Shown: positions 27,085 to 35,844, counted from the first letter of the stretch. The stretch: DNA of 64,000 bases from Cyclobacteriaceae bacterium (GCA_020436125.1 JAGQYK010000001.1:153946-217945); one strand, 5' to 3'. A program made the numbers and translations. Notes: a model not told the origin generated them from the letters alone.

Positions 27085-28662
27085 ATGAAAAACGCACTTA
27101 ATTACTTTCTTATTATTCTTTTAATGATCTCATGTGAGATTCAGCCAAATTCCGATTCAGCTTGGGATGAATTCAAATATGAAGAGTTTGATATCGAACA
27201 ATTGCAAAGTGGGTATGCATCAGGTGAATTTCAGATTCAGGATGTTGTGCAAAGTTATATTGATAGAATTGAGGCGATTGACAAAAATGGACCCCAGTTG
27301 AATTCCATCATTCAGATAAATCCTGATGCTATGGACATTGCGAAGGAGTTGGATGCGGAACTCAAGCAAGGTTCATCCCGTGGACCATTGCATGGTGTGC
27401 CTATAGTTTTGAAAGACAATATTGATACGCATGATAAAATGGAAACAACAGCAGGGTCTCGCGCTCTTCTGGGGTCCCATCCATTGCAGGATAGTTTTGT
27501 AGCACAAAAATTACGCGAGGCGGGTGCTGTAATTATTGGTAAAGCCAACTTGAGTGAATGGGCCAACTTTCGGGGTGAGATGTCATCCAGTGGGTGGAGT
27601 GGAGTTGGTGGCCAGGCCAAAAACCCTTATGATATCACTAGAAACCCTTGTGGATCCAGTGCAGGCTCTGGGGTAGCGGTCTCTGCAAATCTCACAATGC
27701 TTGCCATAGGTACTGAAACCAATGGCTCTATCGTATGTCCGTCTACTGCCAATGGTATTGTGGGAATCAAACCTACAGTTGGGTTGGTGAGCAGGTCGGG
27801 CATTATTCCAATTTCTTTTACCCAGGATACAGCCGGACCAATGGCACGTACGGTGAGGGATGCAGCTATTTGCCTGGGTGCTTTGGTGGGCGTAGATCCG
27901 AGCGATAGCAAAACGCAAGCCGTAAGCAGAAAGGAGTTTACAGACTACACTCAATTCCTAAAGGAAGATGGGCTGAAGGGAAAACGTATTGGGTTGTATA
28001 TGGCGCCTATGGGTAGAAATAACAAAGTAGACAAAGTGATGAATCAGGCGATTGATTATATCAAAAGTCAGGGAGCAGAAGTGGTGGAGATTCCTAAAAT
28101 AGGAGCAGATGAAGTTGGGAGATGGTCATTTGAAGTGATGTTGTTTGAATACAAGGATGGGTTGAATAAATATTTTAAATCCTTAGGTCCGGATGCAAAA
28201 ATCAAAAGTCTTGAAGACCTGATTGCTTTTAATAAAAAAGACTCCGTTGAATTACGATTTTACAATCAACGCTACCTTGAGATGGCGCTGGAGAAGTCCG
28301 GATTAGATTCCGATGAGTATAAGCAAATACTGGAAAAAATGCTGAAAGGGAGTAGAGAAGATGGTATCGACTTTGTGATGAATGAAAACAACCTGGATGC
28401 TATCATTGCGCCTACCGGAGGACCCGCATGGAAAACAGACTGGACAAATGGTGATTCAGGACATATAGGCAGTTCATCTCCTGCAGCTCGGTCGGGATAT
28501 CCAAATATTACTGTGCCCATGGGTTTTATAGAAGGTCTTCCTGTTGGGATATCTTTCTTTGGAAGGGCGTGGAGTGAGCCTTTATTGCTTGAAATGGCAT
28601 ATGCCTACGAACAAGGAACCAAGCATCGTAAAGCGCCACAGTTTTTAAATGCCAACTTTTGA
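27085..28662 (+). CDS. Amidase signature family lipoprotein
   Basis: A 525-residue amidase. The ATG at 27085 is selected because it directly gives a signal and lipobox (L-L-M-I-S-C). The Ser-cisSer-Lys triad is complete: K110 (VLKDNIDT), cis-Ser S191 (CGSSAGSG) and nucleophile S215 (GTETNGSIVCPS), with the same 24-residue spacing as in FAAH. It hydrolyses amide bonds of unknown substrate, outside the cytoplasm if the lipobox is used. It is flanked at about 10 bases by the SH3-like and DUF3592 genes, forming an apparent operon. Confidence 0.92.
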   Translation: MKNALNYFLIILLMISCEIQPNSDSAWDEFKYEEFDIEQLQSGYASGEFQIQDVVQSYIDRIEAIDKNGPQLNSIIQINPDAMDIAKELDAELKQGSSRGPLHGVPIVLKDNIDTHDKMETTAGSRALLGSHPLQDSFVAQKLREAGAVIIGKANLSEWANFRGEMSSSGWSGVGGQAKNPYDITRNPCGSSAGSGVAVSANLTMLAIGTETNGSIVCPSTANGIVGIKPTVGLVSRSGIIPISFTQDTAGPMARTVRDAAICLGALVGVDPSDSKTQAVSRKEFTDYTQFLKEDGLKGKRIGLYMAPMGRNNKVDKVMNQAIDYIKSQGAEVVEIPKIGADEVGRWSFEVMLFEYKDGLNKYFKSLGPDAKIKSLEDLIAFNKKDSVELRFYNQRYLEMALEKSGLDSDEYKQILEKMLKGSREDGIDFVMNENNLDAIIAPTGGPAWKTDWTNGDSGHIGSSSPAARSGYPNITVPMGFIEGLPVGISFFGRAWSEPLLLEMAYAYEQGTKHRKAPQFLNANF

Positions 28663-28672
28663 TGAAGTCGCT

Positions 28673-29137
28673 ATGCGAATTTTAGGTTTTATATTCTTTT
28701 TAGCGGGACTTCCATTTTTTGCCATCGGATTAATCTGGCTGCAGCTTACCATGGATGATGTGGACAGAGGAGGTTTCGAAATGTTAATTGGTCCTGCTGT
28801 ATTTAGTTTTGTGGGTTTTGTGTTTATGGTAATTGGTGGAGGAGTAATGTGGGCGCAGTATAAACAGCGGATGAGAAGAAAAATGCTGATGAATACCGGT
28901 AGAAAATTGAAAGCGACTATAACCAGCATAACCCAGAATCATAAGATTACGGTGAATCACCGACATCCCTATATTGTCTTTTGTACAGCTTCTGTTTCAG
29001 GGATGGATAAAGAATTTAAGAGTTCTAATATCTATGGAGATTTTCCTTTAAATATCGGAGATGAATTGGATGTATACCTTGATTTCCGAAATCATGATAA
29101 TTATTGGGTAGAAGTTCCGAAAGATGCTATCAGGTGA
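28673..29137 (+). CDS. DUF3592-like membrane protein
   Basis: About 154 residues from the ATG at 28673; a start at 28649 would overlap the amidase by 14 bases and delay the first membrane span. Two hydrophobic segments (about 3-22 and 40-60) are followed by a basic stretch (YKQRMRRKM) and a small beta domain (GRKLKATITSI ... IGDELDVYLD), as in DUF3592. The family's role is unknown. It is the third gene of the SH3-like/amidase run. Confidence 0.75.
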   Translation: MRILGFIFFLAGLPFFAIGLIWLQLTMDDVDRGGFEMLIGPAVFSFVGFVFMVIGGGVMWAQYKQRMRRKMLMNTGRKLKATITSITQNHKITVNHRHPYIVFCTASVSGMDKEFKSSNIYGDFPLNIGDELDVYLDFRNHDNYWVEVPKDAIR

Positions 29138-29203
29138 TAGTTTTAAATAAAATTGCTAACATTTTCGGTTTCATTTCGTAAGGGAAATAAAAAACTTTTA
29201 GAA

Positions 29204-29407
29204 ATGAGAAAAATCGATATCCTCAACACAATTACTGATTTCCGTAAGGCACCCAATGATATAAAAACGCCCGCTCAATTACTTTCAGTACTGGGAGAAG
29301 ATAAGGAATCCCAAATGAAAGAGATGCTTGCTGAGCTTGTTAGGGATAGGGTAGTGAAAGAGACAGAATTGAACGGAGAAAAGGCCTATCAGGTGATTGC
29401 CAGATGA
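29204..29407 (+). CDS. Small hypothetical protein, possibly winged-helix-like
   Basis: A 67-residue protein from the ATG at 29204; the longer frame from 29153 adds a non-conserved-looking basic extension. It contains helices IDILNTITDF and PAQLLSVLGE, a third helix MKEMLAELVRD, then a beta hairpin VVKETELNGEKAYQVIA, the layout of a minimal winged-helix domain. No DNA-binding evidence beyond that. It is convergent with the MBL hydrolase. Confidence 0.55.
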   Translation: MRKIDILNTITDFRKAPNDIKTPAQLLSVLGEDKESQMKEMLAELVRDRVVKETELNGEKAYQVIAR

Positions 29408-29417
29408 TCAATTTAGC

Positions 29418-30242
29418 TTAGAAAAGTTTAAGCTGGGTGGGGGTGGTGATGCCGGAGTATTTTACTGGATTACTTTTGGAATGGCCCTGGATGGAGAACA
29501 ACTTTGTTTCTTTGTAGCGTGAGGCTACAACAATTTCAGTATTACCTGAAATATCATCGAAAAGGTTTTGGACAATCCTTGGTGAGTTGTTGTTTCTGGA
29601 GAGGTGGCCCAAAAAAAGGTGACTCATGAAGTCGGGCCTGTGTTCAGTAAATAATTTGGCTGCTTGAACGTTTGATAAATGACCGTAACCCCCTTTAATT
29701 CTATTTTTAAGTGCGATGGGGTACCTGCCTGTTTCCAGCAATTCGTCATCATAGTTCGACTCTAGAAAAGCTGCGTGGCATTGTTTGAAGTTCTGGATAA
29801 TGTGATCTGTAACATCGCCAATATCAGTGAATATACCCACGTTTACTCCTTTGTTGGATACAATAAAGTTGTGTGGGTCTGTAGCATCGTGCAATACTGG
29901 AAATGCCTGAATGGTCAGGTCCCCAATTGAGATGGCTTCATACGCTCTGAAATTATAAGCTTCTGCATTTCTGAGCTGAGCTTTTAAAAGTGTACGAGTA
30001 GTGATGTACACAGGAATTTTAAACTTCTTATGAATGGAGGGGATGCCGTGCACATGGTCAGAATGCTCATGTGTGATAAAAATTGCCTTTACATTACTAA
30101 GTTGGAGCCCTAGTCGTTTTAGTCGCCTTTCTGTCTCCCTGCAGGAAATACCCGCATCAATCAGGATGGCTTCATTCTGATTGCCAATGTAGTAGCAATT
30201 TCCATTGCTTCCTGAATTTAATGATGCAACAAATAATGACAT
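29418..30242 (-). CDS. MBL-fold metallohydrolase (YycJ/WalJ-like)
   Basis: A 274-residue metallo-beta-lactamase fold hydrolase. The opening SLNSGSNGNCYYIG is typical of the YycJ-like group, the metal motif is THEHSDHVHGI, and later ligands lie in PVLHDATDPHNF and the GYGHLSN / LGHLSRNNN segments. YycJ/WalJ-like enzymes are proposed nucleases in DNA repair or cell-wall control. It is transcribed toward the 67-residue gene and is not obviously in an operon. Confidence 0.88.
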   Translation of the reverse strand: MSLFVASLNSGSNGNCYYIGNQNEAILIDAGISCRETERRLKRLGLQLSNVKAIFITHEHSDHVHGIPSIHKKFKIPVYITTRTLLKAQLRNAEAYNFRAYEAISIGDLTIQAFPVLHDATDPHNFIVSNKGVNVGIFTDIGDVTDHIIQNFKQCHAAFLESNYDDELLETGRYPIALKNRIKGGYGHLSNVQAAKLFTEHRPDFMSHLFLGHLSRNNNSPRIVQNLFDDISGNTEIVVASRYKETKLFSIQGHSKSNPVKYSGITTPTQLKLF

Positions 30243-30343
30243 TTATAGCCGCGAAGTTAAAAAGATATTTTTCATCAACACCCATTAGGCAATAGTAAGG
30301 CTTTCTCTGATAAAGGATATATTGCAAAATATAAAATTGAGCC

Positions 30344-30559
30344 ATGAATAAATTTATTGAATTGCCCATAGCGGATGAAGAGGAAGAGGAAGTAAAGTCA
30401 ATATTGGTGAATGTGTCTAATGTTGGGCGGATATTTCCTGATCCGCAGAATAGTCGCAAATGCATAGTGGAATTGAATTACCATAGTATCAATGATGCAC
30501 CAGTGTGTCTGGAGGTCAATTTGCCCTATGACACGGTGCGTTCCTATTTTATGCCTTAA
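30344..30559 (+). CDS. Small acidic hypothetical protein coupled to arfB
   Basis: A 71-residue protein, MNKFIELPIADEEEEEVKSI at the start, then a predicted beta sheet with a VELNYHSIND strand and PYDTVRSYF end. Its TAA overlaps the ATG of arfB by one base, indicating translational coupling. No family was recognised. Confidence 0.6.
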   Translation: MNKFIELPIADEEEEEVKSILVNVSNVGRIFPDPQNSRKCIVELNYHSINDAPVCLEVNLPYDTVRSYFMP

Positions 30560-30975
30560 TGCCTGAGAGCGTACCACATATTGAAGATATTAAAGACGAG
30601 CTACAGTTCACGACCTCCCGCAGTAGTGGCCCAGGTGGGCAAAATGTAAATAAGGTAAATAGCAAAGTGATTTTGAGGTGGGATGTAGCCAATTCATTGC
30701 ATCTCAATGAAAAGCAAAAGGACATTATCCTTAATAAGCTCAAGAGCAGATTAACAAAGGAGCAAGTGCTGGTGCTTCAGGAGCAGGAATCGAGGTCGCA
30801 ATTGGTAAATAAAGAGGAGGTGATAATCAAATTAAAGGACTTACTCAAAAAGGCATTTGTTGTTAAGAAAAAGAGAAAGCCCACTAAGCCCACAAAAACT
30901 TCCATCCAAAAGAGAGTAAAGGAAAAAAAGCTGAAAGGAGAGAAAAAACAGTGGAGGCAAAAGCCTGATCACTAG
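30559..30975 (+). CDS. arfB: Alternative ribosome-rescue factor ArfB (peptidyl-tRNA hydrolase)
   Basis: A 138-residue release-factor-like protein. The catalytic G26-G27-Q28 lies in TTSRSSGPGGQNVNKVNSKV, the class I release factor signature without codon-recognition domains. The C-terminal 50 residues are strongly basic (KKKRKPTKPTKT ... KRVKEKKLKGEKK), as needed for insertion in the empty mRNA channel. It frees stalled ribosomes by hydrolysing peptidyl-tRNA. The preceding 71-residue gene overlaps its start; the next gene is convergent with adjacent stop codons. Confidence 0.93.
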   Translation: MPESVPHIEDIKDELQFTTSRSSGPGGQNVNKVNSKVILRWDVANSLHLNEKQKDIILNKLKSRLTKEQVLVLQEQESRSQLVNKEEVIIKLKDLLKKAFVVKKKRKPTKPTKTSIQKRVKEKKLKGEKKQWRQKPDH

Positions 30976-31509
30976 TTACCAGTCATCATCAGTTGCTTTT
31001 AATTCGAAATTGTCCGCAAAAGCTTTTCCTAATAGTCCAAGCGTGTTGGGTTTCATCCAGTCTTGGGAAAGTTGAGTCCCATTACTTTTACTACATAATC
31101 CCGTTAGAGGTTCTTTTTCCTTGATGGATTTGTAACCAATTTCTCCAGTCACCATAATTTTATTAAAAGTGACCCGATAGCGTCCATCCCTTATAGCAAC
31201 AGATACTTGTCCGCTAAATTTACCGGTTTGAAGAATCAGTGGCGTTTGCACTTGACTGAATTGAAACTTTAGGTAATCTACGGTAAGGTCTTTTACGTTG
31301 AAGGTCATCTCGTTGGCACTTACTTTTATGCTAGAGAATTGCTTGTTCTTTTTGTATTGCTCTTCCAGCTTGGCATACGTTACACTTTCATCCTGAAAAA
31401 CAGCTTGGTAAATGATTTCTTGATCCTGAAGTTTGAAATCTTCATATTCAGTGGTTTGAGAAAAACCAAATGTAGAGAGGAGAAGTAGGTTGGCTAGAAT
31501 GAACTTCAT
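30976..31509 (-). CDS. Secreted hypothetical protein (DUF4468-like plan)
   Basis: A 177-residue protein with a signal peptide (FILANLLLLSTFGFSQ). The mature part has alternating strands and the FSGQVSVAIRDGRYRVTFNKI segment, reminiscent of the DUF4468 beta fold in which a 'V-x-I-x-x-G-K-Y-R-Y' strand is typical. No active-site motif is visible. Its stop codon abuts the arfB stop with no bases between. Function unknown. Confidence 0.65.
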   Translation of the reverse strand: MKFILANLLLLSTFGFSQTTEYEDFKLQDQEIIYQAVFQDESVTYAKLEEQYKKNKQFSSIKVSANEMTFNVKDLTVDYLKFQFSQVQTPLILQTGKFSGQVSVAIRDGRYRVTFNKIMVTGEIGYKSIKEKEPLTGLCSKSNGTQLSQDWMKPNTLGLLGKAFADNFELKATDDDW

Positions 31510-31582
31510 AATATCTTATTTACTGCAAAGATACTAACGTTCGGCATAACTGAATAGTATTAGGGGATGTGTTATAAATGAA

Positions 31583-31608
31583 GAGCGGCATTCATAAGAA
31601 TGCCGCTC
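31583..31608 (-). terminator. Hairpin terminator downstream of the radical SAM/VOC operon
   Basis: A perfect 11-base stem GAGCGGCATTC / GAATGCCGCTC with a 4-base loop, 133 bases beyond the VOC gene stop. In the minus direction it is followed by a T-rich but interrupted stretch (TTCATTTATAA). No other gene reaches it from that side, so it probably ends the four-gene operon. Confidence 0.55.
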
Positions 31609-31740
31609 AGGAAGAGCTCTTTCTTCTTTACAGTAGGTTTAGGTACTGATGTAAAAGACCCTTCTTTAAGAGCTAAGTTGAACAAAATTGATTCAAAATC
31701 AATCACCCTTACATGGGTAATTTAGGTATAAAACGATTGC

Positions 31741-32802
31741 TTAAGCTTTGACTTTCGCCAATCCTAATAAAGTGAAAAGCCAATCAGGAAGAGGTTTTGT
31801 AGGGTTCCTCTTTTTTACATTTAAAAACCATCCCCATTTTTCCATGATGGGGATTTTGTGTGTCTCCACAAATTCAATCAGTGTTCCGTCTGGATCTTCG
31901 CAATAAGTAAAGTGACCTGCGGCCTTCCCCATGTCAAATGAATTACTGCTATCAACAGTAAATGGAAAGTTATGGTTTGCGCAAGTCGCTCCTAGTTGTT
32001 TCATCCCATGTACATCAAAGCACACATGAATAAATCCAAGGTCGCCCCAATACCTATTTCCGAATATTTTATTGGGCTGCTCATCAATGATCTCTACCAA
32101 TTCCAATTCCGTGTCTCCTAATAATCTACTAAAGGCACCGCATCTTTTGGGGTTGCTTTTTAAAAGAGCTCTCCTGTATTTTTTACTTTCACCAGGCAAA
32201 CCAGAAAAATCATTGAATACTTCAGTGTGGTCATATGTTACCTCATTGTAACCCAGCACAGATTGGTACAAAGGAAGGGCCTTTTCTATATCGGAGACTC
32301 CAATCACACATCCAAAAACTCCTCCGGAATGGGAATCATTTTTTTTCAACCAACTATTTCCTTCAATCACTTGAAACGTATTGTTGTAGGGATCATTGAC
32401 AAAAAAATGTTTGCGCCCATCAGGACCTGTTTGTAGTCCACCCAGTGTGCTGATACCATTGCTTTCAAAATGGGAAAATGATTTTTCAATATTCCGGGAT
32501 TTCATTTTGATGGCATAAATCCCTGTATCCCCAAGCGAGGGTTGTACTTTTGGTGGTTGTGGCGTTTTTGAAGTGTACTGCCAAATTTCGAATCCACCAC
32601 CACCTTGTCCATTTATTGCTAAAATGGCAAACCGATCTTCTGCGATATCATTGGTGTACCTCGTCATCAAAGAGGCGGTTGCCTCGTCTTTGAATATCGG
32701 TATGTTCATGTCAAAATGTTTACGGTACCAAGCCCATGCCTCTTCTGCATTGGTAACCCCAATTCCAACTTGTTGAATTCCTGCTATTATTGGCAACTTC
32801 AT
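31741..32802 (-). CDS. Double VOC-domain (glyoxalase/dioxygenase-like) protein of the ArsS-type operon
   Basis: A 353-residue cytoplasmic protein with two tandem VOC halves, about 8-150 (QQVGIGVTNAEEAWAWYRKH ... FFVNDPYNNTFQVIEG) and 160-310 (GGVFGCVIGVSDIEKALPLY ... EDPDGTLIEFVETH). The second half carries the usual terminal Glu of a metal site. A Pro/Trp-rich tail of 45 residues follows. VOC proteins include extradiol dioxygenases, isomerases and glutathione/thiol transferases, some of which modify organoarsenicals. It begins 14 bases after the glycosyltransferase with a GGAAGAG ribosome-binding-like sequence. The exact reaction cannot be inferred. Confidence 0.85.
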   Translation of the reverse strand: MKLPIIAGIQQVGIGVTNAEEAWAWYRKHFDMNIPIFKDEATASLMTRYTNDIAEDRFAILAINGQGGGGFEIWQYTSKTPQPPKVQPSLGDTGIYAIKMKSRNIEKSFSHFESNGISTLGGLQTGPDGRKHFFVNDPYNNTFQVIEGNSWLKKNDSHSGGVFGCVIGVSDIEKALPLYQSVLGYNEVTYDHTEVFNDFSGLPGESKKYRRALLKSNPKRCGAFSRLLGDTELELVEIIDEQPNKIFGNRYWGDLGFIHVCFDVHGMKQLGATCANHNFPFTVDSSNSFDMGKAAGHFTYCEDPDGTLIEFVETHKIPIMEKWGWFLNVKKRNPTKPLPDWLFTLLGLAKVKA

Positions 32803-32816
32803 TACTCTTCCTTATT

Positions 32817-33509
32817 TCAGCCATAATTTAGCATTCTTTTATAAAGTGAAGCCATTTTTTTTGATGGCCGCTTTAAAAAATACATTATGAAAATTGTAAG
32901 GTTGGCAATTTGTACCCTCAGCCATGAATTGGTTTTGTATTTTCTGGAGGAAACTGTAATGTTTTTTGGTATTATTTTAAATCGATTGTTCTTTCTGATT
33001 CGCTGGATAATGTCGTAGTCTTCCATGATAATAAAACGCTCATTAAATCCTGTTAATGATAGAAAGAGTGCTCTTTGTATAAACAATGTTTGATCCCCTC
33101 CTCGACACATGATTCCGCTAAACCGAGTACAGTAAGCGTTAGCTTTTAAAAGCCAACTTTTTGAGTCGAATTGATAGCGGTAACAGCCAGCTGGATAACC
33201 CGATTGGATGGCCTTATAAACATCAGAGGCAAAGCTGTCGATAAGTTTTACATCGGCATGAACGAAATACAAAACATCTCCACTGGATTGATTGGCTCCG
33301 AGGTTCATTTGAGTAGCTCTCGATTTGACATCAGAGATTATTACTTTTGCACCTGCATGTTGTGCCAATGATACGGTATGATCTTCACTTTGCCCATCAA
33401 CAACAATAACCTCTTTTACTAACTTCTGACTATTCGATAGGATATAGGAAACAAGTTGACCAATGTTCTCCTCTTCATTAAATGTGGGTATGATTACGCT
33501 GATCTCCAC
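32817..33509 (-). CDS. TIGR04283-type family 2 glycosyltransferase (arsenosugar/rSAM-selenodomain-associated)
   Basis: A 230-residue GT-A glycosyltransferase without the long C-terminal membrane domain of polyprenol transferases. The nucleotide-binding start VIIPTFNEEENIGQL is followed by VVDGQSEDHT and an acidic metal motif in YFVHADVKL. The FSGIMCRGGDQTLFI and GFNERFIIMEDYDIIQRI segments are characteristic of the TIGR04283 family found beside ArsS-type radical SAM proteins. The start codon is GTG at 33509, since no in-frame ATG precedes the beta strand. It lies 33 bases after arsS. Confidence 0.88.
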   Translation of the reverse strand: MEISVIIPTFNEEENIGQLVSYILSNSQKLVKEVIVVDGQSEDHTVSLAQHAGAKVIISDVKSRATQMNLGANQSSGDVLYFVHADVKLIDSFASDVYKAIQSGYPAGCYRYQFDSKSWLLKANAYCTRFSGIMCRGGDQTLFIQRALFLSLTGFNERFIIMEDYDIIQRIRKNNRFKIIPKNITVSSRKYKTNSWLRVQIANLTIFIMYFLKRPSKKMASLYKRMLNYG

Positions 33510-33542
33510 TGAGTTGATTGAATTGGCTGTGCTTCCAAAATA

Positions 33543-34598
33543 CTAGGCGGTTGCACCTCCACAACTTGAACCTGCGCCAGCGGTACATCCAAAGCAATGT
33601 TGGTTAACCTGAATTTCTCTATGGGTAAGTGGTTCAGTATTCCACTTCGAGATATGTTGACCTGGAGTTTCTACTTTAAGTTCCAGCATTTGATTAAAAT
33701 CACAATCATATAAAGCGCCATCCCATCCTACAGAAATGGTATTGCGACACATAACACCTTCCGCTGCTACTGGATTGTAGGAAGTAATTAATTTCTCCAT
33801 ATAGCCTTCAAAATTTCCACTGGCCAACAGGTAGTCTAGGAAGCGGCTAATGGGCAGATTAGTAATGGTGAACAATTGATTGAATACAATATGATAAGGT
33901 TCTTTTAATTTCTTTTTGAATTCTTGTTGCAGTGATTCCTGTGAGCCAGGCAGAAAAGCCCCTGAGGGATTGTAAACTAGATTAAGGATCAGACCACTGC
34001 CCTCTCTTCCATAGCCAACTTCGTTCAACATTTTTAGTGCCCTAATAGATTTTTCAAATACACCTTCACCCCGTTGTGAGTCGGTGCGCATAGCGGTAAA
34101 GTAGGGGAGTGATGAGGTTACTTCAATATTGTTATTTCTGAAAAAATCAGGAAGGTCGTTGTATGATGGATTAGCGACAATGATAGTGAGGTTACATCTA
34201 ACAATGATGTTTACTCTCTTGTCAATTTTTCTAATCTCCTCTACAAACCATCTGAAGTTAGGATTCATTTCTGGAGCACCACCAGTGAGGTCAATAGTAG
34301 CAAAAGAGTGATTCTTAATGACATCAAGGCAATGTTGCATGGTCTCTTGTGTCATTATTTCCTTCCTATCGGGCCCTGCATCTACATGGCAATGTTTACA
34401 AGTCTGATTACACATTTTTCCCACATTGATTTGGAGGGTATCAATATGAGTGGGTTTTAGTGGGTATAGGTTAGAGGCCCTGAGTTTGCTGGCAAAAGCA
34501 TCCGCCTCAAATCCTGTAGGGGTTTTTTCACTAAGAATCTTTAATTCATACCCAACATCTGCCAGTTCGCTCTTTCTTGCTTTTAAAGATTTTATCAT
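33543..34598 (-). CDS. arsS: ArsS-type radical SAM / Cys-rich protein (DUF3641)
   Basis: A 351-residue radical SAM enzyme. The 4Fe-4S motif is C63-N-Q-T-C67-K-H-C70, with the DLTGGAPEMNP SAM-binding segment near residue 115. The second half is the Cys-rich DUF3641 domain (MCRNTISVGWDGALYDCDFNQ) ending in C335-F-G-C338-T-A-G-A-G-S-S-C346. In characterised examples ArsS builds the deoxyadenosyl-arsenical precursor of arsenosugars. All Cys are encoded as Cys, with no in-frame TGA. Its start overlaps the stop of the CMD gene by one base (TAATG). No arsM is in the window. Confidence 0.93.
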   Translation of the reverse strand: MIKSLKARKSELADVGYELKILSEKTPTGFEADAFASKLRASNLYPLKPTHIDTLQINVGKMCNQTCKHCHVDAGPDRKEIMTQETMQHCLDVIKNHSFATIDLTGGAPEMNPNFRWFVEEIRKIDKRVNIIVRCNLTIIVANPSYNDLPDFFRNNNIEVTSSLPYFTAMRTDSQRGEGVFEKSIRALKMLNEVGYGREGSGLILNLVYNPSGAFLPGSQESLQQEFKKKLKEPYHIVFNQLFTITNLPISRFLDYLLASGNFEGYMEKLITSYNPVAAEGVMCRNTISVGWDGALYDCDFNQMLELKVETPGQHISKWNTEPLTHREIQVNQHCFGCTAGAGSSCGGATA

Positions 34599-34930
34599 TA
34601 CATCGAAAGTTCTTTGAATTTATTCATCATTTGTACGCCATGAACCAATGATGCACCGCTCCTAATGGCTGCAGCTACGTGCACAGCTTCCATCATTTGT
34701 TGTTCATCACAACCTTTTTCCATTGTATCAACTGTATAGGCATCAATGCAATAGGGACATTGGATCGCGTGCGCTACTGCGAGTGCGATCAGCGATTTCT
34801 CTCTGGCTGTTAAAGCACCCTCTTTAAAAGTCTCTCCATAGTAGTCAAAGAATTTATCAGCCAGCGGTTTTTGAAATTCAGCAATATTGCCGAATTTCTT
34901 TAGATCATCAGGATTGTAGTAGGTTTTCAT
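34598..34930 (-). CDS. CMD/AhpD-like protein of the ArsS-type operon (TIGR04169-like)
   Basis: A 110-residue carboxymuconolactone decarboxylase fold protein. The redox pair is C58-P-Y-C61 in AVAHAIQCPYCIDAY, with the downstream His in MEAVHVAAAIRSGASLVHG. This matches the peroxidase-like family (TIGR04169) that accompanies ArsS-type enzymes; its proposed role is thiol redox support. It is first in the operon and overlaps arsS by one base. Length is standard. Confidence 0.9.
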   Translation of the reverse strand: MKTYYNPDDLKKFGNIAEFQKPLADKFFDYYGETFKEGALTAREKSLIALAVAHAIQCPYCIDAYTVDTMEKGCDEQQMMEAVHVAAAIRSGASLVHGVQMMNKFKELSM

Positions 34931-35086
34931 AGAAAGTTATTGGTTAATACGGTATAGAATCATTTGAACTCAATATACATAACAGGCCCTTAAACTGCTT
35001 TTTTAAACAATCCAATTGATAGAAAAATTCGTATATGTGTAAGCGAAGTGACAATGGCACGTTATTTATTGTGTTAAACTGCATCA

Positions 35087-35842
35087 ATGATTAAAACTAT
35101 GGATACAAGAAAATTTGGTCTCTCTATTCTGCTTGTTTTGGCAGCATTGGGGGTGTTTGCGCAAAGCAAGCCACCGTCATACGATGCATTTGACAAATTG
35201 CTGAAAAAATATGTTTTGGAAGATGGGAGGGTGAGTTATAAAGGATTTATTCAGGACTCTGTAGCTTTTAATAAGTACCTAACTACATTATCCAGTCATC
35301 CACCCAACAAAACATGGACTGTTAACGAGGACAAAGCCTTTTGGATCAATGTCTACAATGCTTTTACTATTAAATTGATTATTGATAATTACCCTGTAAA
35401 AAGTATTAAAGATTTGGGTGGCAGTTTGTACAAGATCAATACGCCCTGGGATATACAGTTTATAAAAATTGGTGACGAAACGTATGATCTCAACAATGTG
35501 GAACATGGCAAACTGAGAAGAACCTATAACGATCCAAGAATTCATTTTGCAGTGGTTTGTGCTTCTAAATCTTGCCCTAAGTTATTGAATGAGGCTTATG
35601 TTCCTTCAAGATTGGAAGAGCAGCTTGATCAGGCAGGGCGTGTTTTTTTAAAAGATACTTTTAGAAACAAAATATCAACCAACAAAGTAGCCATCTCCAA
35701 TATTTTTAAGTGGTACCGAGGAGACTTCACAGAGGATGGATCTTTGATTGATTTTTTAAACAAATATGCTCCCGTTAAAATAAAGGCGGATGCTGAAGTT
35801 TCTTATCTCGACTATGACTGGAGTTTAAATGATTGGCCTTGA
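35087..35842 (+). CDS. Secreted DUF547 protein, divergent from the ArsS-type operon
   Basis: A 251-residue exported protein (signal peptide ends near GVFAQ; an internal ATG at 35099 is an alternative start). The DUF547 signature is visible: AFWINVYNAFTIKLIIDNYP, LNNVEHGKLR, DPRIHFAVVCASKSCPKLL and the terminal NIFKWYRGDF. The Cys and His residues suggest a papain-like catalytic arrangement, which is inference. It faces the arsS operon across 156 bases that must hold both promoters. DUF547 genes are, as far as I recall, frequent neighbours of ArsS-type clusters. Confidence 0.9.
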   Translation: MIKTMDTRKFGLSILLVLAALGVFAQSKPPSYDAFDKLLKKYVLEDGRVSYKGFIQDSVAFNKYLTTLSSHPPNKTWTVNEDKAFWINVYNAFTIKLIIDNYPVKSIKDLGGSLYKINTPWDIQFIKIGDETYDLNNVEHGKLRRTYNDPRIHFAVVCASKSCPKLLNEAYVPSRLEEQLDQAGRVFLKDTFRNKISTNKVAISNIFKWYRGDFTEDGSLIDFLNKYAPVKIKADAEVSYLDYDWSLNDWP

Positions 35843-35844
35843 GA

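Noticed and set aside
31583..31608. Inverted repeat considered as part of a repeat array
   Set aside because: It occurs once, with no spaced copies, so it fits a terminator and not a CRISPR or mobile element end.
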